NCBI GenBank assembly: GCA_029061255.1
Contig: JAIDSL010000206.1
Location: forward strand, 1 to 43,776
DNA: 43,776 nucleotides
DNA from: Muribaculaceae bacterium
Lineage (GTDB): Bacteria; Bacteroidota; Bacteroidia; Bacteroidales; Muribaculaceae
Direction of reading: 5' to 3'
Positions 33,493 to 41,935 of this stretch are shown piece after piece. A program made the position numbers and the translations under genes. The notes beneath the pieces are model-generated. The model ran no database searches. It worked only from the letters and a program-made list of their open reading frames with translations, and had not been told where the DNA came from. The stretch's first letter is position 1. The number at the start of each line of letters is the position of its first letter.

Positions 33493-34056
33493 ATGAAAAA
33501 GCTAATATTGTTTTTTGTGATGCTCGTCGCTTTTGCTTCGACGTATGCAAGAGAGCCGCAACGCGGTTATCGTGGTTTTATAGAGTGGGATAATTCATTC
33601 GGGAAAGGGGATTGGTTCTCAAGCGCAGACGGAGAGGATAAGCATGATGACCTACTTTTCATCGGGCTTTCCACTTCCCATGGCTACCAGATAAACCGCC
33701 ATTCCTATGTAGGAGCAGGATTTATGTTGTCGTTAGGCTACCCATGCATGATGCTTCCAATATTTGCTGATTATCGATATGATATATCGTTTGGCAAATT
33801 CACTCCCTATGCAGATGCAAGAATAGGATATAGCTTCAGTGACGGAGGAAGCGTATATTTCTCTCCAACTGTAGGATATAGGATAAATTGGAGACGTAAG
33901 GCTAATTTTAATATAGGTATTGGTTTGACTCTCTGCGGACAGACTGATGAATATTCAGAATATATCTCTGGTAACGGCTATGAAAATAAAGAAATAATAG
34001 TAAAAGATCATAAGGTATTTCCCCGCTTCTCATTAAGACTCGGATTTGATTTCTGA
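33493..34056 (+). CDS. Small outer-membrane beta-barrel protein
   Basis: A 187-residue exported protein. The ATG at 33493 gives the signal peptide MKKLILFFVMLVAFASTYA; the in-frame ATG at 33463 probably lies at or before the transcript start. The mature part alternates hydrophobic and polar residues with many aromatics and glycines (YVGAGFMLSLGYP, YADARIGYSFSDGG, FSPTVGYRINW). It ends in FSLRLGFDF, a terminal Phe typical of barrels. Likely an 8-stranded OmpX/OmpA-like barrel of unknown role. Confidence 0.78.
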   Translation: MKKLILFFVMLVAFASTYAREPQRGYRGFIEWDNSFGKGDWFSSADGEDKHDDLLFIGLSTSHGYQINRHSYVGAGFMLSLGYPCMMLPIFADYRYDISFGKFTPYADARIGYSFSDGGSVYFSPTVGYRINWRRKANFNIGIGLTLCGQTDEYSEYISGNGYENKEIIVKDHKVFPRFSLRLGFDF

Positions 34057-34104
34057 CAGAATCCCAAATTCTTTTCTAATAGTATAAAATGGAAAGCTTT
34101 CCCG

Positions 34105-34587
34105 TCAGCGGGTGGCTTGGAATGAGATATTCTTGAATAAGAATATGGGGAGAGTGCCACCTACCACCATGCCGAGAAGAATGAAAAGACAAGTCAGTCC
34201 ATTGCTGGCGAAAAGAAAGAAATAATGATTGAAATCAGCTTCCCCTCCATGCGTCAGGCAGAGCATAAGGCTTCCGAAAGCCTTATATGCGTATATTCCG
34301 GGTATCATGGGTAGCAAAGATGGGAACAGGCATGTTTCTGCAGGCATCTTTCCATAAGGAGACAACAGAACAGCCAGTGTGCCTACTATGAATGCAGCTA
34401 TAGCGCTCGCAGCCACTATATGAATATCGAAGAGAGAAGAGTTCATCAGAAGGTAGCGCGCAGAATGTCCGACTGCAGCAATTATGGCGCAAAACAAATA
34501 TGCTTTCTTAGGGGGATTGCTGATGGAAGCAAACCCAATGGCAGCGATAGCGGCAAACAAAGCATCTTGTAAAACCTGGAGTATCAT
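34105..34587 (-). CDS. ThrE-type threonine/serine exporter, small membrane subunit
   Basis: A 160-residue integral membrane protein of the ThrE_2 (PF12821-like) family with five hydrophobic helices and the signature PYGKMPAETCLFPSLLPMIPGIYAYKAF. It is one half of a split ThrE transporter and forms a complex with the upstream partner to export threonine or serine. The start at 34587, two bases after the upstream stop, gives a natural N-terminus (MILQVLQDALFAAIAAI); the longer 34689 start would run deep into the partner gene. Confidence 0.85.
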   Translation of the reverse strand: MILQVLQDALFAAIAAIGFASISNPPKKAYLFCAIIAAVGHSARYLLMNSSLFDIHIVAASAIAAFIVGTLAVLLSPYGKMPAETCLFPSLLPMIPGIYAYKAFGSLMLCLTHGGEADFNHYFFLFASNGLTCLFILLGMVVGGTLPIFLFKNISFQATR

Positions 34588-34589
34588 GA

Positions 34590-35420
34590 CTAAAACATAC
34601 TTAAGTGCATCAACAACATACCTCCGCAAAGGCCCAACGACAAGCAGCAAGTTAGCACTACGGCATGCACAAATCGCCCGAAAGCACATATATAGTGACC
34701 ATTGAGCATATCACTGAATGAGTTCAAAAAAGGAATGCCCGGCACGAGATAGAGCACACTTGTTCCCACTGCAATGTCAGGGGTATGCCCGAAACTGAAG
34801 AGGGTAGCTGTGCTGGCAAGGATAGATGAGACGAAGGCACAAATGATAAACACGAGTCTCACATCCATCTTTCGCGACGAAAGAATTTGTTTAAGATAAA
34901 ATCCGATTAGAGTAGACATAAATACAACCCCGACAGCTGCCCAATCTCCGGTGAATAGCCGGCAGAAAGCAGCATTTGCGCAAGAAGCGAGGAAAAGAAC
35001 AAGATATTTATTAGCGGGAGGGGTCTTTATAATTTTCTCAAACTGTCTGCGAGCTTCATTAAGAGTCAGATGCTCATCTGCCATGCTCCAGCTTAGTCGG
35101 CTTAATCTTGTATTGATGTCGAAACTTATCGGCATCGGGTGAGTGGCTATAATATAAGTATAGCTGTCTGAATGGTCAGGCAGGAATACGGTCATGTGAA
35201 TGTGGCGTGGAAGAATTGTCATTTCAGCAAAGCAACCCAGTGATTCAGCCATACGCCTCACATTCTTTTCAAGACGTATAGACGTGGCTCCACTTCCGAG
35301 GAGCCACGCCGAATATTCTGAGAGAAAAAGACAGATTTCCTTAAGGGACGCATCATCCCCGATTTCGCATTCGGGAAGAGCTACAGAGAGTGGGGAGGCA
35401 CTATCAATACTTGACATCAT
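34590..35420 (-). CDS. ThrE-type threonine/serine exporter, large subunit
   Basis: A 276-residue protein of the ThrE (PF06738-like) family. The N-terminal cytoplasmic domain (about 25-155) contains the conserved LLGSGATSIRLEKNVRRMAESLG and the later TRLSRLSW region. Five hydrophobic segments follow from about 145 onward, with SVLYLVPGIPFLNSFSDMLNGHY as the family signature. Together with the next gene it makes a complete split exporter. Its start codon lies inside the 52-residue upstream ORF, overlapping by 17 bases. Confidence 0.88.
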   Translation of the reverse strand: MMSSIDSASPLSVALPECEIGDDASLKEICLFLSEYSAWLLGSGATSIRLEKNVRRMAESLGCFAEMTILPRHIHMTVFLPDHSDSYTYIIATHPMPISFDINTRLSRLSWSMADEHLTLNEARRQFEKIIKTPPANKYLVLFLASCANAAFCRLFTGDWAAVGVVFMSTLIGFYLKQILSSRKMDVRLVFIICAFVSSILASTATLFSFGHTPDIAVGTSVLYLVPGIPFLNSFSDMLNGHYICAFGRFVHAVVLTCCLSLGLCGGMLLMHLSMF

Positions 35421-35562
35421 TTATCCTATTGCCTCTTTTTGAAACCATTTTTTGTTGTTGCACGGGGTTATAGCTCTTGTGGAAAAGCCTAACCGAGATG
35501 AAGACTGTCATCGCCGCAACGATTACGCACCATGTGATCAAAGGAATGTTCAGTGCTGCCAT
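35404..35562 (-). CDS. 52-residue membrane microprotein overlapping the exporter gene
   Basis: A small ORF with an N-terminal hydrophobic helix (residues about 5-26: NIPLITWCVIVAAMTVFI) and a basic tail (KSYNPVQQQKMVSKRGNRIN). It starts with ATG at 35562 and ends at 35404, inside the start of the ThrE gene in another frame, so its translation could feed the exporter start. It is below the usual gene-calling length. Composition and the overlap make it a credible gene, possibly an accessory subunit of the exporter, but no homologue is known to me. Confidence 0.55.
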   Translation of the reverse strand: MAALNIPLITWCVIVAAMTVFISVRLFHKSYNPVQQQKMVSKRGNRINDVKY

Positions 35563-35605
35563 AATTTAAGAGACTAAATGGTTAATACTCCACTATTGAA
35601 CTCAT

Positions 35606-35627
35606 GAAACCTGATTTTGCCGGTTTC
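35606..35627 (-). other. Hairpin upstream of the microprotein-exporter operon
   Basis: GAAACC (35606-35611) and GGTTTC (35622-35627) form a perfect 6-pair stem around a 10-base loop in the leader of the microprotein gene. A weak -7 candidate, TACCATTG, lies just upstream on the minus strand. Its role is unknown. Confidence 0.3.
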
Positions 35628-35688
35628 GATCGCAATGGTAAAACGAATAATGCCACATAAAAGTTCTGCAAAATGCGTTACGATTTGA

Positions 35689-36759
35689 TTAAAGAATTGT
35701 GACAGTCACTGACACATTATTAGCTACAGAAGATCGTGTAGGATCGGAAGCTGCTCCCGGTGGAACCTCAGCAGGTCCGGAAAGATTTACACTGTATCTG
35801 TAGCCCATTCCCGAAAGCCAACGTTTGTCTGGGAGATCTTCTCCCAATGCAAGACGAATTTGCCCATATCCGGGATTATCTTTTGAAAGAAGTCTTCGGT
35901 CTGTTGATGCATCAGGCCATATCGTGGAGCTGTCGGCATTCTCAATGCGATAGTCTATCTCAAGATATGAGGAATTGAAATAAGTGTCGAAATCAAAATC
36001 TCCAAGCCTTGAAGGAATGAAGAAATCATAACCCTGGTTATCTGCTTCCAGAGGTTGATCTGTCAGTAATGTCCCATTGTCAGATAAAAACACGGGTATC
36101 CTGTTAGATTGCCCATAGATGTCCCAACATTCCGACACCTCCCTTGCAGTAGTGGTGGAATAAAACCCTTCAGCGGGATACCGGAATTGCCCAATGTCGC
36201 TGACATTGGCCACTGTCACACTCTTCACTCTCACAGAGTTTGGTGGGAGAGAGGTGTGTATTGTCACTCCTACCATCGAAAGTGCATGATAAAAATGCAA
36301 CTTCAGTCTTCCTGACGTTTGCTTCACGTTTGTGACACGGCACACAAGAAGATCTTCATTCCCTTTGTTTTGATAAGGAATCATGTCAAGCCACCAAGGA
36401 TTGGTATTGATGTCAATTGAAGCCGGACTCACTGCAGTGAAGCACATCATGTTTCCGGTCCAGTCTACTGCAGGTGAGTAACTCCAGCTGTTGAGGCCTG
36501 TCCTGGTCACGTTCACTCCCTTCATAATATAAGCAAACAATCCATAGTCGTATGCCCATATTCGGAATTCAGGAATATTTTCAGTGGTTGTGATTTCAGC
36601 GCTCCGGGTGTCTACTGCGAGAGGAGCCGCGGTTGCCTCAAATCCTATTTCTTTTTCATTCGATGGGTAAGAGATCTCACCGGAATGCGAGCAGGCGACG
36701 ACCGCAGTGATTGCAGCCATCGCCATTATACTTCCAAATATTCCTAAACGTCTATTCAT
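35689..36759 (-). CDS. Fimbrillin-family lipoprotein (locus B, second pilin)
   Basis: A 356-residue Mfa_like_1 protein. It has a lipoprotein signal with Cys23 (AVVAC), and Arg52 in VDTRSAEI as the probable processing site. The pilin hallmarks IWAYDYG, WSYSPAVDW and KLHFYHALSMVGVTI are visible. The protein stops directly after the last predicted strand (NNVSVTVTIL), without the extra tail seen in the other two fimbrillins here. The start overlaps the upstream fimbrillin stop by one base (TGATG), so the two are translationally coupled. Confidence 0.87.
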   Translation of the reverse strand: MNRRLGIFGSIMAMAAITAVVACSHSGEISYPSNEKEIGFEATAAPLAVDTRSAEITTTENIPEFRIWAYDYGLFAYIMKGVNVTRTGLNSWSYSPAVDWTGNMMCFTAVSPASIDINTNPWWLDMIPYQNKGNEDLLVCRVTNVKQTSGRLKLHFYHALSMVGVTIHTSLPPNSVRVKSVTVANVSDIGQFRYPAEGFYSTTTAREVSECWDIYGQSNRIPVFLSDNGTLLTDQPLEADNQGYDFFIPSRLGDFDFDTYFNSSYLEIDYRIENADSSTIWPDASTDRRLLSKDNPGYGQIRLALGEDLPDKRWLSGMGYRYSVNLSGPAEVPPGAASDPTRSSVANNVSVTVTIL

Positions 36760-37796
36760 CAGTTGCTGGAATTTGAGTCTATGAAATCAGGGAATTCCTC
36801 AACAGTCACGTCAAAGTCAATCTTGTTAGAAGTAGCCGGAACATCAATGTTGAGTGTATATCTGTATGCCTTTCCAAGTTGCCATTCAGCATTGTTCTGC
36901 TCACTCGTATTCAGAGGGAAATAGATATATCCGGCTCCGTCTGCCACTACATCTGAACTTTCGGGCCAAATTTTAACTCCTGTATTTCTGTCGAAAATTT
37001 CGCAAAGCACCCTTGCATATGCACCTGAGTAGCTATTGCCGTTTGCCTCCGATTTAGTAAGCTTTTGAGGAATAGAGAAAAGATAACCTGAACTTCTTAA
37101 TTCTACGGGAGTATCTGTCTGAAGCATCTCTGACCCTTCATATATATTCTTGTCGGCAGGAGTTTTGTGGTCAGTCCATTCTCCGGTCACTTGGTTCCCA
37201 ATAGTCGTTGACGAAGAAGGGAAGTTAAATGATGCCACTGTGTTAGTCCCAAGAAGGTCGAGAGCCTGCACGCGGACAGCAAGTGCTTGTTCTCCCGCTT
37301 TAGCTACACGAGGTCGCATCTGGAAGCGAACCTGAGAAAGGGCATGCCGGAAGTTTACCTGAACCGGTGTTGCATTTCCTCCACCCCTTGTCTCGCCAAT
37401 GTTGACGGCATAGAGAAGGTCGGTCTTTCCTCCGTTGATAAAGCCCGGAATGTCGGGATTGCTTGAATCTGAAGCTGTCTCTGTCTTGATGGCAGGACTG
37501 TAGCTATAGAAGTTAAGAGGAGCATCCGAAGGCCAATACATCGAAGGAGAGTAGTTCCATCCGTTGTCAGTGCGACCAACGCTTACGTCTGTCATATATG
37601 GTTTGCCATCGGCAAATGCCCATACTTTGAATTCCTGGAGAGTGTTTGTGGTTACCACCTCGCGTCCACTTAGGGGAGCCGAAGCGTTGAAGGAGATAAG
37701 GTTACCCTGAGCCGGAGCGCCGCTTTCGTCATGAGTGCATGCGGTGAGTGAGAGGGTGATAGCGGCTGCGATAGCAAGGTGTGTTTTAATCTGCAT
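36759..37796 (-). CDS. Fimbrillin-family lipoprotein (locus B, first pilin)
   Basis: A 345-residue fimbrillin. I chose the ATG at 37796, giving a lipoprotein signal with Cys20 (LTAC); the in-frame start at 37844 adds an unlikely extension. Arg45 in LSGREVV is the candidate protease site. Family hallmarks are VWAFADGKPYM, WNYSPSMYWPSDAPLNFYSYSP and VNFRHALSQVRFQMRP. The C-terminal strand FDVTVEEFPDFID is followed by a short Ser/Asn tail. It precedes and is coupled to a second fimbrillin. Confidence 0.9.
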   Translation of the reverse strand: MQIKTHLAIAAAITLSLTACTHDESGAPAQGNLISFNASAPLSGREVVTTNTLQEFKVWAFADGKPYMTDVSVGRTDNGWNYSPSMYWPSDAPLNFYSYSPAIKTETASDSSNPDIPGFINGGKTDLLYAVNIGETRGGGNATPVQVNFRHALSQVRFQMRPRVAKAGEQALAVRVQALDLLGTNTVASFNFPSSSTTIGNQVTGEWTDHKTPADKNIYEGSEMLQTDTPVELRSSGYLFSIPQKLTKSEANGNSYSGAYARVLCEIFDRNTGVKIWPESSDVVADGAGYIYFPLNTSEQNNAEWQLGKAYRYTLNIDVPATSNKIDFDVTVEEFPDFIDSNSSN

Positions 37797-37933
37797 AGTG
37801 TGTTCTTGTTTTCGGGTTATAATTATTAGGATTGCAATTATCATTGCATTTCATTTACTAATATGACAAATACCATGCCAAAAATGTTTATCGTTATGAA
37901 ATTATTAACATATTATGATTCATTAAGATTCCT

Positions 37934-38893
37934 TCACAACTCGATATCAATGAAATCCCAGTTGTCGACACCTACATCAAGGCCTCCTCCTCCTGCAGAC
38001 CCTCCTTCTCCAGGAGTTATTTGGGGTAAAGATGGTCCTTTAACGCGTATTACGAGATTCATAGAATCGGGAGCTTCTCTAATTTGGTCAGTTACATCAT
38101 ACATGTAGACCTTTCTCGCTCCGTCAGTGAGCCACATATATATTGCAAGACGTTGCTGGTGAGAGTCTTTATTCGACCCAAAGTTTGTAATGGTGGTAGA
38201 AATTGCCGTGTCATCTATTGGTTGCATAAAATTGCCGAATGAGGCAGCTTTTCCGCTTTGGGTTAGAGATGACATTTTAAAAGCCGGTGAAAGGTCTGAA
38301 ATTAAGGCATAATAGCGAAGTGCTGATTCAAGGTTTTCGATTCCAGTCATTTCAATATGGTATTCGCGTGTGATGCGTCTTGGGGATATTTTGATGGTCT
38401 GGAAATTGGATGAATCCTTTATATCGATATTATTAAGTAGAGCTGCCCAAATCCTATCAGGTTGGTGATAGATTTTTTGGGATGGAAATGGAAGTTGGTC
38501 ATCAGGAATGGAGGAAATGTCAATTTCTGAAGTAGACAAGGTGAATTTGTCAAAATTGTCAATGTCAGAAAAGACAATGTTTTCGGTATCATTGTTAAAA
38601 GCAATCACATTATATTGGTCAGCAGGGAGTCTTAGTGACCCTCCGGATGGCCTGAAATCACTTCGCCAATAACTTTGTGAAGACTCATGAGTGGAATAAA
38701 AAAGATTTGCAAGACCATCCGGGCGGAAAGACTCGGTGGGAGCCCAATCGTATTCTACATTGACAAGAGGAAGGCCTGCCTGGCCAATATCGTCAATAAT
38801 ATCCTTATGTCTGCATCCGGAAATGACACATACCGACAATGGAATCATTATAAATGATCCCATTGTCGAAAATATATGTCGGATCCTTATCAT
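37934..38893 (-). CDS. DUF5119 lipoprotein (locus B)
   Basis: A 319-residue lipoprotein with the family start CRHKDI after the lipobox (ISGC, Cys27). The strand VNVEYDWAPTES and the regions SPRRITREYHIEMTG and VYMYDVTDQIREAPDSMNLVIRVKG closely parallel the locus A DUF5119 protein (VVFDWRNAP; YHSFDVTDQVSKAPDPTHVHIIVRG). It is a likely minor pilin or anchor for the two fimbrillins downstream. An alternative start ten codons later would give a shorter signal peptide. Confidence 0.86.
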   Translation of the reverse strand: MIRIRHIFSTMGSFIMIPLSVCVISGCRHKDIIDDIGQAGLPLVNVEYDWAPTESFRPDGLANLFYSTHESSQSYWRSDFRPSGGSLRLPADQYNVIAFNNDTENIVFSDIDNFDKFTLSTSEIDISSIPDDQLPFPSQKIYHQPDRIWAALLNNIDIKDSSNFQTIKISPRRITREYHIEMTGIENLESALRYYALISDLSPAFKMSSLTQSGKAASFGNFMQPIDDTAISTTITNFGSNKDSHQQRLAIYMWLTDGARKVYMYDVTDQIREAPDSMNLVIRVKGPSLPQITPGEGGSAGGGGLDVGVDNWDFIDIEL

Positions 38894-39009
38894 TAGTATA
38901 AATTTATAGTGTTTTGTCGCGGAATAATAAAGTTGTCAAGACTTATTTGTCCATTCAGTTACTGACACTAAAACACCATCAGGATACAAAAGTTTTATGA
39001 GTCGGGGCC

Positions 39010-41571
39010 TTAGATCTTTTCCGGAGGACCGAAATAGCTGTAGCGAGAGTTGTCAGGGTTGACAACGATACGCTCGATCACTATTTCCGGATCTACCATC
39101 TTTATTTTAAGGGTATTTGTTCCTATTTCTTCAACGGGGAATGTGGCTTCAAGCCATCTGATATTGTCAAACACTTCGTTTCGCATTCCGCGTCCATATC
39201 CGTTAAGAGCCATTTTTCCTCTTTCCGGCAGAGTCTTGAGCTTCTTGGAATTCTTTAGATTTGCAGGTGTATATTCATCAAATGTGTCCACAAGTCCTCG
39301 TCTTGCGTCAATCACTGCTGTTTTTCCATCGTTTAGTTGCAATGCAATTCGGAGTCCTCGAGCTGGATCCACGTCTTGAGTAGGAAGGATTCCTATGGCA
39401 AACCGTATACTGTCTCCTTCGGCTATATCTATATCATATTCCAAAGTTGGCGAAGGAGAAGCTAATGAAGCTGATGCTACAGTCATATGATCGATGCCCA
39501 TGCACCCTTCGCCTCGTCCCAGATCAGGCAATACTATCCAGTTCAATCCATTAACACCGTTATTACGGCTGAATTTTATGGCAGGTATTGAATATTCCGT
39601 CATTGGGAGATCTACAGTTTCAATGTTCGTGGTCGTAGGTATATCTATGTACCTGACATCCGGCATAATATTATTGTCCGGCATAAACCATTGGGTATAA
39701 CCAATATGCTTGTCCTGCATCATGCCATGCCACTTTCCATTACTGATGGAGTCGTTGTAGAAGCTGGTGAGTCTTTCATCTCTTTCGAATAATTCTTTTA
39801 CGCGGTCTGCATATTGATTGGCTTGTGCATCTCCTTTATCGGCATAATAACGGTTCTGCTCCGCAGCCACGTACATTCTTGCCACTCCAGAAGAAGCTAT
39901 GGCAGGGTAGTAGACGAGTTGGTAGAACGCATCCATAGCCTCCGGTGAGATTTTCTGCTTTATTTGCTCAACTTTTTCCTCGAGCGCAAGCCAAAGGGAA
40001 TCTATACGTTCAGCTTCATTATAGTTTTCGACACTGAATATTCCGGCTGTCTGCACCTCCGGTTTTCTCCACAGATTATATTTAGGATATTTGGCAAGCA
40101 CATCCGCTATGTCGTCAGCAAGGTTTTCTCCAAAAATTTCTGTAGTCCATTCCCTGAGCCACTCTTTTTCATCGCCGGGTGATATAGCATCAGGATTCCA
40201 AGCATAGTCCATGATGAAATCTATGGGCAATTCCTTTGGTTTTAGGTCTCCGACATTTATGATCCAAATCCGGTCTATTCCGGTTTGATAAGCAAGATTC
40301 AGTTGCTCGCGTAGCTTTGGAAGGGGAGAGGTGTTTATCCAGCGATCGTTCCATGGACCTCCGTTCATATCGATGTGGTAGTACATACCAAAGCCCCCTT
40401 TTCTTCCTTGTTCTTCTTTTGGCGCGGTACGCCGTATGTATCCCCAGTTATTGTCGCAGAAAAGAAGGGTTACGTCTTCCGGGACATTGAATCCGGCATC
40501 GTAATATCTTTGAACTTCTGTGAAGATAGCCCACAGTTGCGGCACAGAATCAGGCTTACCATAAATATCTGAAAGAATACCACGCTGTGCATTTATTACA
40601 TTTCGAAGTGTCTCCATATTGTCGGAGTCGTCTCCTTTTCCCATAGCGACGTCGCCATCTCCTCGCATGCCGATAGTGACAATATTGTCATAATCCTTAT
40701 TGCGCTCCATGCCCTCCCTGAAGAACTTTTCAATTCTTTCAGGATTTGATTTATAGTCCCAAGCTCCGATTTCCTCTTTCCTACGCGTATATTCCTTGTG
40801 TGCTCTCATCATAGGTTCGTGATGGCTTGTGCCCATCACTATGCCATATTCATCGGCAAGTCGTGGACACTCCGGATCATCCTCATTGAAAGCTGTGTCC
40901 CACATAGCAGGCCAAAGATAGTTGGCCTTGAGACGCAGCAGAAGTTCAAACATATGGGCATAAGCCTTAGAGTTGACACCTCCATGCCGGTTGACACACC
41001 AACCACCGAATGATGGCCATTCGTCATTGATAAAGATTCCACGATATTTCACTTTAGGAGAGGGTTGCACCACTCTTCCTTCATTATATTCCAGTCTGTC
41101 CTTATGTGAAACCGGCACATCAGCCCAATAATACCAAGGGGAGACACCAATTTTTTTGCTAATATCGTAGATCCCGTAGATAGTGCCACGTTTGTCACTT
41201 CCGGCAATTATGAGATTTCCATCGATTACATCTGTTACATACGACTCCCATTGGCCTTTCACTGAATCAACATTCAATTTGCCTTGGTCTATAAGCGCAT
41301 CGATAAGTTTACTTTTCCCAATGGTTCCGGCTATAATATTGCCTTTTTTCATTGGAGTATTAGGATACACCGCCGATTTTACACCGGTGACTTTACCAAT
41401 GTCATCAGCAAGGTCGGAGGCTGCCCTGCGCACTCCGGTCCAGTCATTTCCATCCACTACTATCGGAGCAACCTTCCCATTGTCAGCAATGAAAAAGTTT
41501 TGCTCGCTTCTTTTTGCGGTCAATGGCATCATGATAATTAATGCCATCATGATTGTAAGAATCTTTTTCAT
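39010..41571 (-). CDS. GH115 alpha-glucuronidase
   Basis: An 853-residue exported enzyme of family GH115, which removes alpha-linked (4-O-methyl-)glucuronic acid from xylan or arabinogalactan. Residues 1-19 are a signal peptide. The N-terminal domain (about 30-170) resembles the family's alpha/beta domain (GTIYGIYDISKKIGVSPWYYWADVPV). The TIM-barrel region carries family-specific sequences: YRGIFINDEWPSFGGW, LRLKANYLWPAMWDTAFNEDDP, GTSHHEPMMRAH and the later TLLFCDNNWGYIR. A C-terminal beta-sandwich ends in the FGPPEK tail. Length is typical. Confidence 0.93.
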   Translation of the reverse strand: MKKILTIMMALIIMMPLTAKRSEQNFFIADNGKVAPIVVDGNDWTGVRRAASDLADDIGKVTGVKSAVYPNTPMKKGNIIAGTIGKSKLIDALIDQGKLNVDSVKGQWESYVTDVIDGNLIIAGSDKRGTIYGIYDISKKIGVSPWYYWADVPVSHKDRLEYNEGRVVQPSPKVKYRGIFINDEWPSFGGWCVNRHGGVNSKAYAHMFELLLRLKANYLWPAMWDTAFNEDDPECPRLADEYGIVMGTSHHEPMMRAHKEYTRRKEEIGAWDYKSNPERIEKFFREGMERNKDYDNIVTIGMRGDGDVAMGKGDDSDNMETLRNVINAQRGILSDIYGKPDSVPQLWAIFTEVQRYYDAGFNVPEDVTLLFCDNNWGYIRRTAPKEEQGRKGGFGMYYHIDMNGGPWNDRWINTSPLPKLREQLNLAYQTGIDRIWIINVGDLKPKELPIDFIMDYAWNPDAISPGDEKEWLREWTTEIFGENLADDIADVLAKYPKYNLWRKPEVQTAGIFSVENYNEAERIDSLWLALEEKVEQIKQKISPEAMDAFYQLVYYPAIASSGVARMYVAAEQNRYYADKGDAQANQYADRVKELFERDERLTSFYNDSISNGKWHGMMQDKHIGYTQWFMPDNNIMPDVRYIDIPTTTNIETVDLPMTEYSIPAIKFSRNNGVNGLNWIVLPDLGRGEGCMGIDHMTVASASLASPSPTLEYDIDIAEGDSIRFAIGILPTQDVDPARGLRIALQLNDGKTAVIDARRGLVDTFDEYTPANLKNSKKLKTLPERGKMALNGYGRGMRNEVFDNIRWLEATFPVEEIGTNTLKIKMVDPEIVIERIVVNPDNSRYSYFGPPEKI

Positions 41572-41600
41572 GGTATTTTAAAATGGTATGTTTTGATTTA

Positions 41601-41608
41601 CAAAGTTA
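41601..41608 (-). promoter_or_regulatory. -7 element of the GH115 gene
   Basis: Minus-strand TAACTTTG (41608-41601), 30 bases before the GH115 ATG. The -33 position has only a T-rich stretch, so the promoter may need an activator. Confidence 0.55.
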
Positions 41609-41799
41609 ATAAAATAGTTCTTATTATAAAAATGGAGGGAAGCAATATATGTGATAGAAAAATAAGTATTTGTAATAGCAGCTCATTTTTTGATAGCGTC
41701 ACTGATTCCAACTACTGTAGTTGCCACATATTTGAGAGCATGTTACGAAATCTTACGGATATGTGAGACGAGAGGGGTGGATATTTGACATATTTTTGT

Positions 41800-41807
41800 T
41801 AATTTTG
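41800..41807 (+). promoter_or_regulatory. -7 element of the microORF-GH29 transcript
   Basis: TAATTTTG at 41800-41807 matches the consensus. There is no clear TTTG at the usual -33 distance. Transcription would begin about 10-15 bases before the small ORF at 41831. Confidence 0.5.
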
Positions 41808-41830
41808 CATTTTAACAAATCTAATATCAA

Positions 41831-41929
41831 ATGAAGAAAAAGATACTCCTGTTTTCCGCCTTGATTTTTGCGATCTCAATATGTAGCCAGACTCAATCTC
41901 AAATTGAGATTGGTGTTTCAAAATACTAA
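41831..41929 (+). CDS. 32-residue signal-peptide-like ORF before GH29
   Basis: A short ORF that reads like the N-terminus of a secreted protein: basic MKKK, hydrophobic core (ILLFSALIFAISIC), then a Ser/Gln-rich stretch, ending IGVSKY. It ends six bases before the GH29 ATG. It may be a gene remnant or a translated leader that affects GH29 translation. No frameshift that would join it to GH29 is apparent, because GH29 has its own signal peptide. Confidence 0.45.
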   Translation: MKKKILLFSALIFAISICSQTQSQIEIGVSKY

Positions 41930-41935
41930 ACCACT

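Noticed and set aside
34091..34102. GGAAAGCTTTCC palindrome between the barrel gene and the exporter
   Set aside because: A 12-base palindrome without loop or T run is too weak to call a terminator and may be chance.
38930..38960. A TTGACA-like hexamer upstream of the locus B DUF5119 gene (minus strand)
   Set aside because: It resembles the E. coli -35 element, but Bacteroidota do not use that consensus, and no matching TAnnTTTG element is at the right distance.
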